Source of the DNA: Paenibacillus polymyxa M1
Lineage (GTDB): Bacteria > Bacillota > Bacilli > Paenibacillales > Paenibacillaceae
Assembly (NCBI RefSeq): GCF_000237325.1
Contig: NC_017542.1
Coordinates: forward strand, 1,929,501-1,993,500
Direction of reading: 5' to 3'
DNA length: 64,000 nucleotides
The number at the start of each line of letters is the position of its first letter. The first letter of the stretch is position 1. The notes below the pieces were generated by a model. It worked only from the letters and a program-made list of their open reading frames with translations. It was not told where the DNA came from and searched no databases. The position numbers were made by a program, and so were the translations under genes. Positions 1 to 7,764 of this stretch are shown here, in pieces.

Positions 1-2
1 AG

Positions 3-905
3 GTTCACGTATACGCACCAGCTTATGTTGACAGTGAATTTGATGAGCTATTGGAGTATGTTGACCATATTGTCTTCAACTCCTTTGATCAACTGAACCG
101 CTTCAAAAGCAGAGTGCAAGGCGTAACTTCCAAAAAAATCGATATCGGCATTCGAGTGAATCCGGAATATTCGGAAATCGAAACGCCGCTGTATGATCCT
201 TGCTATAACAACTCCAGAATGGGTGTGACTCTGGCTAACTTTAGACCTGAGGATCTGGATGGCGTGGACGGTATTCATTTTCATACGATGTGTGAACAGA
301 ATTCTGATACGCTGGAGCGCACTATTAAAGTCGTGGATGAGAAATTCGGGCCATACATTAAGCAAATGAAATGGCTCAATTTTGGCGGCGGTCACCATAT
401 TACCAGAGAAGACTATGATCTGGACACACTGGTACGCTGTATCCAATATTTTCAGGATAAATACGGTGTGCAAGTTTATCTTGAGCCAGGCGAAGCTATC
501 GCTCTGAACACCGGATATCTGGTTGCAACCGTATTGGATACGATGAAAAACGGAATGGACATCGCCATTCTGGATACTTCGGCTGAATGTCATATGCCTG
601 ATGTGCTGGCTATGCCTTACCGCCCGAATATCATTGGTGCTGGCAAGCCTGGTGAGTATGCACATACTTACAGACTTGGAGGACTTACGTGCTTGGCTGG
701 AGATGTGATTGGTGACTATTCCTTTAAAGAGCCATTGAAGCCGGGAGACAAGCTTGTATTCTGCGACATGGCCCATTACACGATGGTCAAAAACCATATG
801 TTCAACGGAGTCAACCTGCCAGCCATCGCCAGCTACAACGACGAAGAAGGCATCAAGGTAATCCGTCAGTTCTCCTACGAGGACTTTAGCTCGCGTTTGT
901 CGTAA
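3..905 (+). CDS. nspC: carboxynorspermidine decarboxylase, 5'-truncated by window edge
   Basis: This is the C-terminal part of a PLP-dependent fold-III decarboxylase that removes CO2 from carboxynorspermidine or carboxyspermidine, the last step of an alternative spermidine route. The frame is open from base 3, reads HVYAPAY near the edge, and has no start inside the window. Family features seen are the glycine-rich GGGHH phosphate-binding stretch, an EPGEA motif, and CDMAHYTMVKN close to the C-terminus. The usual partner, carboxynorspermidine dehydrogenase, would lie upstream, outside the window. The gene ends just before a strong terminator. Confidence 0.9.
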   Translation, partial: VHVYAPAYVDSEFDELLEYVDHIVFNSFDQLNRFKSRVQGVTSKKIDIGIRVNPEYSEIETPLYDPCYNNSRMGVTLANFRPEDLDGVDGIHFHTMCEQNSDTLERTIKVVDEKFGPYIKQMKWLNFGGGHHITREDYDLDTLVRCIQYFQDKYGVQVYLEPGEAIALNTGYLVATVLDTMKNGMDIAILDTSAECHMPDVLAMPYRPNIIGAGKPGEYAHTYRLGGLTCLAGDVIGDYSFKEPLKPGDKLVFCDMAHYTMVKNHMFNGVNLPAIASYNDEEGIKVIRQFSYEDFSSRLS

Positions 906-937
906 AGAATAAATAATGTAAAGTGACTTAACACAAG

Positions 938-972
938 AAGCCGCGTCCCTGAAATAGGGGCACGGCTTTTGT
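938..972 (+). terminator. intrinsic terminator after nspC
   Basis: A GC-rich stem (AGCCGCGTCCC with GGGGCACGGCT, including G-U pairs) is followed by a short T-run, 35 bases after the nspC stop codon. Confidence 0.8.
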
Positions 973-1018
973 AATTAGTATTTATTGATTATCTAAGCTA
1001 CTAAGTAAATACATAATT

Positions 1019-1516
1019 TTAGTTAGGTTCAGTAGAGACTTTATAAAAGAACGCTCTGCCTGTGTAAGGTTCAAGTCCTGGTGCTTCGACGACTAGGTAG
1101 TATTCCTTACCTTTTTCAAATTCTACATCTAAAAAATATTGATCGTCTCTTGAACGACTCAATTTATGATGATTACTATTATAAACAGTCATTTGCAACC
1201 AGGAATCAGAGTATCTGTCTCCCTGAATTGTAAAATGAACTTTTTGCGATTCATAAGCTTTAAATTTAAATACATCATAGGCTTCCCAGACTCCAGGAAC
1301 TCCTTCTTTACCAAGGGTCCCAATGATAGAATCACCTACAAAAAAAGGGTTAGCTTGTTCGAAGGTGCCATTTGGTTCCTGTTCATTTCCAGTAAGGGTT
1401 GGAACAGCAATTAGTTGATTGTTTGCTGTAGGATTTGTTTCTTCGGCTACAGCGATACCAGTAGTAGTACTCAGCATAAGTGTAAGACCTAATGAAGCTA
1501 GCAACATTTTTTTCAT
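1019..1516 (-). CDS. small secreted PPC-domain-like protein (paralogue 1)
   Basis: About 165 residues. The N-terminus is a clear signal peptide (MKKMLLASLGLTLML, ending near AVAEE). The mature part begins EQEPNGTFEQANPF and continues DVFKFKAYESQKVHFTIQG, which resembles the bacterial pre-peptidase C-terminal (PPC) beta-sandwich fold. There is no protease domain, so the PPC-like module stands alone. I chose the ATG at 1516 rather than a GTG four codons upstream, because AGAGAGGTG lies 9 bases before it. It lies downstream of, and in the same direction as, a second PPC-like protein (1787-2314). The function is unknown; a surface or binding role is inference only. Confidence 0.75.
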   Translation of the reverse strand: MKKMLLASLGLTLMLSTTTGIAVAEETNPTANNQLIAVPTLTGNEQEPNGTFEQANPFFVGDSIIGTLGKEGVPGVWEAYDVFKFKAYESQKVHFTIQGDRYSDSWLQMTVYNSNHHKLSRSRDDQYFLDVEFEKGKEYYLVVEAPGLEPYTGRAFFYKVSTEPN

Positions 1517-1786
1517 AAAATAAAACACCTCTCTTTTTAAGGGTTATATTCTTATATGAATATATCAGTAATTATTTTTGAACTATTTATATATCCTTCA
1601 ATAGAAAAGGATATACACAAAATAAGTAGAAGGTACAAACGAGCCATAAGACGAAGAAGGTATGAACGTAAAAAACCGTCAGTTCTTCTACGACGATATA
1701 GCTATTTTTGCCGTAAGATAATAGGGGTTCAAAGATGTAAACTCAGTAAAAAGGATCGCGTTTTTTGTTATACTTCAACTTTACTA

Positions 1787-2314
1787 CTAATTGATTTGTT
1801 TAATCGTAGAAGTAACTCTATAGTCAAACAATTGACCAACGTCAGCATCAGTTGCTTCTACTAACAAGTAGTAAGTTTCTCCAGCTTTAAGATTTAAACC
1901 TAAACGGTATTGACGCTCTTCTGCACTTCTTTTGACGCTTCCATTACTGTCAGCCACACTAAGCCTCATCCATGCTTTGGGATATATCTCTCCTTGAATA
2001 TTAAATTCGTAGAATCCAGACTGAGAAGCTGTAAACTTATAATAATCGACAAAGTCATAATAGCCTGCATATCCTCCAGGGATTTTTCTTCCTAAGCTCC
2101 CATAGATATCGATTCCATCTCCTACTGTTATTTCACTGGTAATCTCATCAAACCAGTTATTAGGCTCTGTGTCGGCGTACCAAGAATTAGAAGGCTGGAT
2201 AGATTCCTTTTGTAATGCGGGTGCTACTTCTTGAGCTTCTTGAGCAGATGCAACGGCGGTGGATGTACTTAATAGAAGTGCAAGACCTAGTGTAGAAAAA
2301 ACTGCCTTTTTCAT
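1787..2314 (-). CDS. small secreted PPC-domain-like protein (paralogue 2)
   Basis: 175 residues with a signal peptide (MKKAVFSTLGLALLLS, cleavage near ASAQE). The mature region contains DTEPNNWFDE, a GDGIDIYGSLG turn, DYYKFTASQSGFYEFNIQG and a C-terminal GETYYLLVEA strand, the same order of PPC-like elements as the gene at 1019-1516. The two share signal peptide style, length and fold signature, so they are likely a tandem duplication that has diverged. SD-like GGGAAGAG precedes the ATG. The 270 bases between the copies hold no convincing gene. No enzymatic motif is visible, so the function is unknown. Confidence 0.75.
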   Translation of the reverse strand: MKKAVFSTLGLALLLSTSTAVASAQEAQEVAPALQKESIQPSNSWYADTEPNNWFDEITSEITVGDGIDIYGSLGRKIPGGYAGYYDFVDYYKFTASQSGFYEFNIQGEIYPKAWMRLSVADSNGSVKRSAEERQYRLGLNLKAGETYYLLVEATDADVGQLFDYRVTSTIKQIN

Positions 2315-2612
2315 TTAATCATCTCTTCCCTTCTTTTATTTTGGGATTTATACGAATATATATAACCAATCCCATCCAGTATTATATATTGAATCCCAAT
2401 AAATCGGAATAAAAATGTAACAAAAAACAAAAATATATATTTTTTTGTCACAATTATGAGATTTTACAAATTTATTCATTAAACTTCAATTAAGAGTTAG
2501 CCAACTTACTGTATACTATAGAATTCCGTCTTAATATGCTTTCGTGAAAAGGGGCATCCTATTTTAGGAGTAACACAAGCTATGTTATACTCAACAACTG
2601 GGGGTGAGAAAA

Positions 2613-3128
2613 GTGTTCGACCCGACCGTTTTTGATAATTTAAAAGTGGCTATGGAAAATGTGGTTTATGATCTGGATAATCTGGATTCACGTATTAACA
2701 TTACACAGCGAATCGATAGATTGGAAATGTCGGTAATGTCGCGTGAATTTGGTGTACAGTTCAGTCTGAGAGAACAGCTGGGTGTGACGGCAGAACTTCA
2801 ACTAAAAATGGATTTAAACAACCTGGCTGCAGAAATTTTGGAAATGGAAGATCAAACTCCGGGATGTAGCTTATTGCTGTATTTTGATATGAAGATTCAA
2901 GATATTGAGACACAATGCAGCCGGATTGAAAAAATACTGGCCGAAATTTGGAAGCCTGAACTTCGACCAGTACAGACGCTAAGTCAGATTTACGGAGAGA
3001 AGACATCTACATACCATAATAGGATTGAACTCCGATTTTCCAGGCAAATTAACGAAGATCAGATGGAGGATATTCCAGAGTTGTTGGAACATATGTTGCT
3101 GACGCTTACGGAATTAAACAAGATCTAA
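2613..3128 (+). CDS. conserved-looking protein of unknown function
   Basis: 171 residues, soluble, acidic and predicted mainly helical in the first half (FDPTVFDNLKVAMENVVYDLDNLDSR). No catalytic motif, membrane segment or signal peptide is visible. I chose the GTG at 2613 because GGGGGTGA lies 5 bases upstream; a GTG three codons earlier would sit inside that SD. A TATACT -10-like hexamer lies near 2511. The gene is followed after 70 bases by an acetyltransferase in the same direction and may be co-transcribed with it. I do not recognise the family. Confidence 0.7.
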   Translation: MFDPTVFDNLKVAMENVVYDLDNLDSRINITQRIDRLEMSVMSREFGVQFSLREQLGVTAELQLKMDLNNLAAEILEMEDQTPGCSLLLYFDMKIQDIETQCSRIEKILAEIWKPELRPVQTLSQIYGEKTSTYHNRIELRFSRQINEDQMEDIPELLEHMLLTLTELNKI

Positions 3129-3198
3129 ACATCCCTCTTCCTCTTAATAAAGACAGCCTGTCATTTGGGGAATTTAGAAGTAAAGGAGCTAGGGATAT

Positions 3199-3708
3199 AT
3201 GATAAATGAACACGATTTTTCTGAAATATATGCGATTATGGAGTCTTCTTTTCCAGCATCAGAATGCAGGACGTTTGAGGCTCAAAAGGCTTTGCTAAAA
3301 CATCCTAGCTATCGCATCATGACTGAAAAGAATGAGCAGGGGAACATAGTGGCTTTCTTGGCAGGTTGGAAATTCGGACATTTTCGATTTGTAGAGCATA
3401 TTGCGGTAGATTCCCGTATACGAGGCGGCGGATTAGGCAAAAAGCTTATGAGGAAATTTGTCTCACAGTCTGACCAACCGGTAGTGCTGGAGGTTGAGCC
3501 CCCAGTGGATGAATGGTCACGGAGAAGAATCGTCTTTTACGAACGATTAGGGTTTCATCTGAACGATTTTGAATATGTACAGCCCCCTCTAAGAGAAGGA
3601 CAGGCAGATCTGCGGCTTCAGATTATGAGCTATCCAGGTGCGTTGGCTCAATCGGCGTTTGCTCCGTTTAAAGAGATTTTATATACCGAGGTTTATGGGC
3701 TTAAATAA
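3199..3708 (+). CDS. GNAT family N-acetyltransferase
   Basis: 169 residues with a GNAT fold. The acetyl-CoA pyrophosphate loop is seen as RGGGLGKKLM around residues 75-84, preceded by the strand EHIAVDSRIR and followed by FYERLGFHLNDF, the usual late motif. The substrate cannot be told from sequence. The ATG follows AAAGGAGCTAGGGATAT. A terminator follows within 30 bases. Confidence 0.85.
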   Translation: MINEHDFSEIYAIMESSFPASECRTFEAQKALLKHPSYRIMTEKNEQGNIVAFLAGWKFGHFRFVEHIAVDSRIRGGGLGKKLMRKFVSQSDQPVVLEVEPPVDEWSRRRIVFYERLGFHLNDFEYVQPPLREGQADLRLQIMSYPGALAQSAFAPFKEILYTEVYGLK

Positions 3709-3736
3709 GAGACTAGACAGTTAGTAGATAAAAGTA

Positions 3737-3779
3737 AAAGGCTCTGCTTGTGCCGTATGGATACGGGAGCGGAGCCTTT
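3737..3779 (+). terminator. intrinsic terminator after GNAT gene
   Basis: Arms AAAGGCTC and GAGCCTTT enclose a further GC-rich stem-loop. The hairpin lies between two convergent acetyltransferase genes and may act in both directions. Confidence 0.65.
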
Positions 3780-3805
3780 GCTCTAAAAAGTTAAAGGGTG
3801 CTTCA

Positions 3806-4246
3806 TTAGTATGAATGTTTAGTCCATATCATCACAAATTCCTTCTCCTCAGTTTCGGCATCCACAGATTCCGCTTGAATGGTAAATCCATTTTTAGTAT
3901 AAAAGTTAAATGCTTTCGTGTTGGACTGATACACCTTTAATTGAATTTCGTCATGATGCTTCTTAACCCAATCTAATAGTAGCTTTCCATAGCCTTTTCT
4001 TTGAGAATCAACACGTATAAACAGAGCAGCCAAGTATCCATCCAACATGGAAACGAAGCCGCCAATCGTATGATCATCCTGTATGATAACGTAGTTTTGA
4101 GCGAGGGGAAGGTACTTGTTCTCCATCTCGGCAGCTTGAGATTTCCAATACTGTGGAGCAATAAAATGATGGGCTTCTACAGAAGCATCCAGCCAGATGG
4201 CTACCAGTTCTTTCAACTCTTCTACTTTCACAGGTCTAATCGACAT
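3806..4246 (-). CDS. GNAT family N-acetyltransferase (YjaB-like)
   Basis: About 146 residues. The CoA-binding loop is QRKGYGKLLLDW, followed by the conserved NTKAFNFYTKNGF segment, giving a typical single-domain GNAT. The N-terminus (SIRPVKVEELKELVAIW) is the usual first strand and helix. The ATG at 4246 is preferred over a GTG six codons upstream, because AAGAGG is 7 bases before it. It converges on the unrelated GNAT gene at 3199-3708. The substrate is unknown. Confidence 0.85.
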   Translation of the reverse strand: MSIRPVKVEELKELVAIWLDASVEAHHFIAPQYWKSQAAEMENKYLPLAQNYVIIQDDHTIGGFVSMLDGYLAALFIRVDSQRKGYGKLLLDWVKKHHDEIQLKVYQSNTKAFNFYTKNGFTIQAESVDAETEEKEFVMIWTKHSY

Positions 4247-4303
4247 TGTAACGCCTCTTTTCACATTATGTAATCTTATCTATATTAAGTATGATACTGA
4301 AAT

Positions 4304-4465
4304 AAAAAAGACCGTCCGTGGACGGTCTTTCTACCCGTGGCGCTTAATTAAAGCCTTGATCCGTATCCCGCGCCTCCGTCAACTCTGTAAATTAGAGAAT
4401 AACGGACCGGGTAAGGGATACGCTCAACATATGATTATTGATGTTGACGCACCTCCTTTCCTGAT
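4304..4465 (-). ncRNA. candidate structured small RNA with own promoter and terminator
   Basis: On the minus strand an extended promoter (4472-4500) precedes about 160 bases ending in a perfect terminator hairpin with a U-run. Between them are a 7-bp hairpin (ATGTTGA 4441-4447 with TCAACAT 4424-4430) and an 8-bp perfect long-range stem (GGGATACG 4415-4422 with CGTATCCC 4362-4369). The latter encloses paired ACGGA/TCCGT and AGAG/CTCT segments. An AGGAGGTG stretch near the 5' end resembles an SD, but no good ORF follows; only frames of about 12 codons are open. I do not recognise a known RNA family. It could instead be a leader-peptide mRNA. Confidence 0.5.
4307..4330 (-). terminator. intrinsic terminator of candidate RNA
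   Basis: Perfect 11-bp inverted repeat (AAAGACCGTCC / GGACGGTCTTT). The long T-run lies on the minus-strand side, so it ends leftward transcription from about 4465 and insulates the GNAT gene. Confidence 0.75.
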
Positions 4466-4471
4466 GCGTTC

Positions 4472-4500
4472 ATCTTACCATATCTGGTTGATGATATCCA
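4472..4500 (-). promoter_or_regulatory. sigma-A-type promoter of candidate RNA
   Basis: On the minus strand: TGGATA, 17-base spacer, TAAGAT, with an extended TGG before the -10. The predicted start is near 4465. Confidence 0.5.
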
Positions 4501-4555
4501 GTGATTTTATTATATTTGCTAGTATTATTCATAAAAAATATAATATAAAAATGGC

Positions 4556-4584
4556 TTGCTTTTAAATTCTATGCAAGATATAAT
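4556..4584 (+). promoter_or_regulatory. promoter of tRNA-Leu
   Basis: TTGCTT, 17-base spacer, TATAAT; the predicted start is about 37 bases before the tRNA. It is divergent from the promoter of the candidate RNA. Confidence 0.65.
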
Positions 4585-4627
4585 CTTAATTACGGTGATT
4601 AAAAAAATTGCCATCAATACATAGTAT

Positions 4628-4712
<85 letters not shown>

Positions 4713-4727
4713 TTATACCTAACCATT

Positions 4728-4770
4728 ACAGGTTCTTGGATTGGCTGGATGCCACCAAGAGCCTGTTTTT
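4728..4770 (+). terminator. terminator of tRNA-Leu
   Basis: A 12-bp stem (ACAGGTTCTTGG / CCAAGAGCCTGT) with T-run, 16 bases after the tRNA. Confidence 0.8.
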
Positions 4771-4803
4771 ATATGGTTAAGATGCATGTTGTAAATAGCC
4801 ATT

Positions 4804-5337
4804 TTATTTATACTGGAATATATATTTAATATAGTCTTTTGCACTCTGGTTAATGTCTTCGTCACTTGCTTGAAACGAGGCTCCGAAGACTGCGAAGTAG
4901 GGTAATGTCGTAGCACCGACATGTACTGCGCTTGCTTTGAAAGGTGCTATAACTTCATCTACCGTAAAGGAAACGGAACCAGTAGATAAGTAGTTTTCTT
5001 TTTTATCACCAATCGACGTGGCGATCCCTAGCTTCTTTCCTTTTAACTTATCACCTTTTGAACCATAAGCCCATCCATGCGTAAAAACATCATCAAACCA
5101 CTTTTTTAACAGAGGAGGGTAACTGTACCAATACAAAGGAAATTGAAATATGATATTGTTGTGTGCTTCAAGTAACTTTTGTTCTTTCAAAACATCAATA
5201 TTCCAGTTTGGATACTCTTTATAAATTTCATGAATTGTAATTTCATTGGTATATTGAAGCAATTCTTGTTTCCATCTTTGATTTACTCTGGAATCTTCAA
5301 TATTCGGATGTGCTAAAATCACGAGAGTCTTCATCAT
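4804..5337 (-). CDS. flavodoxin-fold NAD(P)H oxidoreductase (quinone reductase family)
   Basis: 177 residues. It begins KTLVILAHPNIEDSRVN, the flavin phosphate-binding start of the NQO1/MdaB/Kef-ancillary family. It then has QFPLYWYSYPPLLKKWFDDVFTHGWAYG, the family's signature after the third strand. It probably reduces quinones or other electrophiles with FMN or FAD. Two ATGs (5337 and 5334) both suit the SD AAAGGTGA. It is transcribed divergently from an HxlR regulator with a long palindrome between them, the usual arrangement of a quinone-responsive DUF24/HxlR regulator and its target. Confidence 0.85.
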   Translation of the reverse strand: MMKTLVILAHPNIEDSRVNQRWKQELLQYTNEITIHEIYKEYPNWNIDVLKEQKLLEAHNNIIFQFPLYWYSYPPLLKKWFDDVFTHGWAYGSKGDKLKGKKLGIATSIGDKKENYLSTGSVSFTVDEVIAPFKASAVHVGATTLPYFAVFGASFQASDEDINQSAKDYIKYIFQYK

Positions 5338-5414
5338 AAATCACCTTTCTTACATAGCATCATTTGCTTTTTGTGGATACGTCTTATTATTCTGTACGCT
5401 ATAAAAAAAGTAAA

Positions 5415-5453
5415 TACACACAATAAAGTAATATAGTTACTTGAAAGTGTGCA
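5415..5453. promoter_or_regulatory. palindromic operator between reductase and HxlR genes
   Basis: Core AAGTAA-TATAG-TTACTT (5426-5442), flanked symmetrically by TACACAC and GTGTGCA. It is the only clear dyad in the divergent intergenic region and is the likely site for the HxlR protein (inference). Confidence 0.5.
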
Positions 5454-5531
5454 TGGTACTTAGAGTAAAGATATGTGATTATAGAATTAATTAGATCAAC
5501 TTAGTTATTTTAGCGGTGAAAAGGTGGTCGT

Positions 5532-5888
5532 ATGAAACAATATAATTTAGGCATAGAAGCAACACTTGAGATCATCGGAGGTAAGTGGAAATCCTTAATC
5601 ATATGTTTATTAATGGCTGGTAGAAAGAGGACAAGTGAATTACAGCGTAGTATTCCAGGCGTTTCTCAAAAGGTTCTTATACAGCAGCTTCGTGAACTTG
5701 AGAAGGATGGCATCGTTGGCAGACATGTGTATAATCAAATGCCTCCAAAAGTGGAGTATTATATAACAGAATATGGTATAACAGCAAATGAAATAATTGA
5801 TTTAATGTGTACCTGGGGAAGATCGAATATCAAAAAAAGACAACAGCAAGGAGAAGATGTGCGGTTGTTAGAAAGTGAGTCAAAATGA
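5532..5888 (+). CDS. HxlR/DUF24 family winged-helix regulator
   Basis: 118 residues. It has the family signature ATLEIIGGKWKSLIICLL, the recognition segment RTSELQRSIPGVSQKVLIQQLRELEKDGIV and the wing PPKVEYYITEYG. Many relatives (YodB, CatR, HypR) sense quinones or aldehydes through an N-terminal cysteine just before EATL. Here that position is glycine (residue 7), and the only cysteines are C25 and C93. Any redox sensing must therefore use other residues. It probably represses the divergent reductase and itself. The SD AAGGTGG is well placed. Confidence 0.88.
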   Translation: MKQYNLGIEATLEIIGGKWKSLIICLLMAGRKRTSELQRSIPGVSQKVLIQQLRELEKDGIVGRHVYNQMPPKVEYYITEYGITANEIIDLMCTWGRSNIKKRQQQGEDVRLLESESK

Positions 5889-6017
5889 ATAGTAGAGTGA
5901 AAGAGCGCTGTAGACTATGATGTTTACGGCGATTTTCTTTTTTATCATAGAGTCGGTAGATTGGGGATGTCTGTTGTCGTAGTATATGAACAGTTACCTT
6001 CAAGACTATGTTATATG

Positions 6018-6046
6018 TTGAGCCGCAAGCTGATTTGTAATATAGT
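6018..6046 (+). promoter_or_regulatory. candidate promoter of fabV
   Basis: TTGAGC, 17-base spacer, TATAGT, about 55 bases upstream of the fabV ATG. The rest of the 218-base gap (5889-6106) has a weak hairpin around 5912-5952 and no gene. Confidence 0.5.
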
Positions 6047-6106
6047 TATGACTGGACAACCATTCCATCAATATTAAATGAATGCCAAAGTAGGGGGACC
6101 CTTGCA

Positions 6107-7285
6107 ATGATTATTAAACCGAAAATTCGTGGTTTTATATGTACGACTGCGCATCCTGCAGGATGTACGGCTCATGTTAATCGCCAAATCGACTACATCA
6201 AAGACAGCACGTCACTACAAGGAGCAAAAAAGGTACTCGTGATTGGAGCATCCACAGGTTATGGACTGGCTTCCCGCATCGCTGTGAGCTTCGGAATGGG
6301 AGCTGACACTATAGGAGTATCCTTTGAACGTCCTGCTTCAGAAGGACGTACAGCTTCGGCAGGCTGGTACAATACAGTGGCCTTCGAAAAAGCAGCCAGA
6401 GCAGCTGGTTACATCGCGGAAAGTATTAATGGAGATGCTTTTTCCCATGAAATTAAGCAGGAGACGCTGAAGCTGGTCAAGGAAAAACTGGGCAAGGTAG
6501 ACCTGATCGTGTATAGTGTCGCCTCACCTCGGCGGACCCATCCAGATACAGGTGAAACCTTCAATTCCGTTCTCAAGCCGATCGGACAGCCGTTTACGAA
6601 TAAAACGGTGAATACGAATACGGGTGTTGTATCGGAAATCACACTGGAACCAGCTACGCAGGAAGAGATTGAGAACACCATCACAGTCATGGGTGGCGAA
6701 GATTGGTCTTTATGGTTAAAAGCGTTAGAAGAAGCCGACCTGCTGGCTGAAGGAGTAACCACACTGGCTTACTCGTATATTGGTCCTGAGATTACGGAGG
6801 CTATCTATCGTAAAGGAACCATTGGCCAAGCTAAAAATGATTTGGAAGCCACAGCGCATACTTTAACAAAGCAACTGGAGCCTTATCATGGGAAGGCCTA
6901 TGTTTCAGTGAATAAAGCTTTGGTTACACAATCCAGTTCCGCTATCCCTGTTGTGCCTCTGTATATTTCCTTACTGTTTAAGGTCATGAAAGAAAAAGGA
7001 CTACACGAGGGATGTATTGAGCAGGCGCAACGTCTGTTCGAGATGTTATACAATGGGTCCACAGTGGAAACGGACGAAGAAGGGCGCATTCGTCTGGATA
7101 ACTGGGAAATGAGAGAGGATGTGCAGCAAGCTGTTAAAGCGGCTTGGTCTGAGATTACTACCGAAAACGTATCCGAATTGGGTGATCTTGAACAATACCG
7201 TTTGGATTTCCTTCAATTGTTTGGATTCGGTTTTGATGAAATTGATTATGAATTGGACGTTGATCCAGAAGTTCACACGAATTAA
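6107..7285 (+). CDS. fabV: FabV-type trans-2-enoyl-ACP/CoA reductase
   Basis: 392 residues, full length for FabV, the triclosan-resistant enoyl reductase of the last step of fatty-acid elongation. Family marks seen are the N-terminal KIRGFICTTAHPAGC, NAD-binding GASTGYG at 47-53, and YSVASPRR. The catalytic Tyr-X8-Lys is Y234...K243 in YRKGTIGQAK. The C-terminal FGFGFDEIDYELDVD is also typical. It stands alone between its own promoter and a strong terminator. No FapR-like operator was recognised. SD-like AGGGGGACC precedes the ATG. Confidence 0.97.
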   Translation: MIIKPKIRGFICTTAHPAGCTAHVNRQIDYIKDSTSLQGAKKVLVIGASTGYGLASRIAVSFGMGADTIGVSFERPASEGRTASAGWYNTVAFEKAARAAGYIAESINGDAFSHEIKQETLKLVKEKLGKVDLIVYSVASPRRTHPDTGETFNSVLKPIGQPFTNKTVNTNTGVVSEITLEPATQEEIENTITVMGGEDWSLWLKALEEADLLAEGVTTLAYSYIGPEITEAIYRKGTIGQAKNDLEATAHTLTKQLEPYHGKAYVSVNKALVTQSSSAIPVVPLYISLLFKVMKEKGLHEGCIEQAQRLFEMLYNGSTVETDEEGRIRLDNWEMREDVQQAVKAAWSEITTENVSELGDLEQYRLDFLQLFGFGFDEIDYELDVDPEVHTN

Positions 7286-7303
7286 GTAAAATAGTTCTAA
7301 GTC

Positions 7304-7350
7304 AAAAACGGGTACTCTCAAGCTGCGATGGCTTGTGAGACCCGTTTTTT
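7304..7350 (+). terminator. terminator after fabV
   Basis: AAAACGGGT pairs with ACCCGTTTT around an inner CTCTCAAGC/GCTTGTGAG stem, followed by six T. Confidence 0.85.
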
Positions 7351-7392
7351 ATGTATGCAGTTAAATTTAACTGGGCTGGTTTGCAACAAAAT

Positions 7393-7596
7393 TCATCGAG
7401 AATTAGACGTAGAAAGCGACTTCCGGTGCAGCAAGCGAAAAACGGCAATAGTAATGATAATCCCTGCAATGCCAAAAACCGTGACAGAAGTCAGTGCGCG
7501 ATAAGCTTGCCAGCCGAACAAAAAAGCAATCCCACTGCCAAACGTTGTACCTGCCAGTAACCCGAGTGCGCAGGCAATGTCCGTTCCAAATTTCAT
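7393..7596 (-). CDS. small two-helix membrane protein of unknown function
   Basis: About 67 residues. It has two hydrophobic segments (ACALGLLAGTTFGSGIAFLF and ALTSVTVFGIAGIIITIAVF) and a short basic tail (RLLHRKS). AAAGGA lies 9 bases before the ATG at 7596; an ATG two codons earlier would be too close to it. It converges on fabV and diverges from egsA. No family is recognised. Confidence 0.55.
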   Translation of the reverse strand: MKFGTDIACALGLLAGTTFGSGIAFLFGWQAYRALTSVTVFGIAGIIITIAVFRLLHRKSLSTSNSR

Positions 7597-7648
7597 AATC
7601 ATGTTCCTTTCGAATGGTTGAATTGAATAGTAACTTGTACGTTTTTTC

Positions 7649-7678
7649 TGGACTTGTACCTACACTTGTGCGTACAAT
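7649..7678 (+). promoter_or_regulatory. candidate egsA promoter
   Basis: TGGACT, 18-base spacer, TACAAT. The AraR-type operator (7664-7679) covers the -10, and the cre-like site lies just downstream, a layout fit for double repression. Confidence 0.45.
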
Positions 7679-7679
7679 T
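7664..7679. promoter_or_regulatory. AraR-type operator upstream of egsA
   Basis: ACTTGTGCGTACAATT matches the known AraR consensus ATTTGTACGTACAAAT at 13 of 16 bases. A half-site ACTTGTACGT lies at 7633-7642 and another, CTTGTACAAAT, near 7728. Confidence 0.6.
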
Positions 7680-7682
7680 AAA

Positions 7683-7698
7683 TAGTAATCGTTTTCAA
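7683..7698. promoter_or_regulatory. cre-like CcpA site
   Basis: TAGTAATCGTTTTCAA fits the cre consensus WTGNAANCGNWNNCAW with one mismatch, just after the egsA promoter. Confidence 0.55.
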
Positions 7699-7764
7699 AC
7701 GGATTCTATTTATTAGTATGGATCATTCTTGTACAAATTATTCCTTTTTCAGGAGGCTGATGAA

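Noticed and set aside
48..797. 249-codon open frame on the minus strand
   Set aside because: Antisense to nspC, whose plus-strand product has all family motifs.
1556..1864. 102-codon plus-strand frame between the PPC genes
   Set aside because: No SD, very basic composition (runs of Arg), and it runs into the coding end of the second PPC gene.
4197..4565. 122-codon plus-strand frame across the candidate RNA
   Set aside because: No SD, overlaps the GNAT gene and the terminator hairpin, and has no protein resemblance.
5912..5952. Hairpin after the HxlR gene as terminator
   Set aside because: Arms are separated by about 20 bases and the T-run lies inside the loop rather than after the stem.
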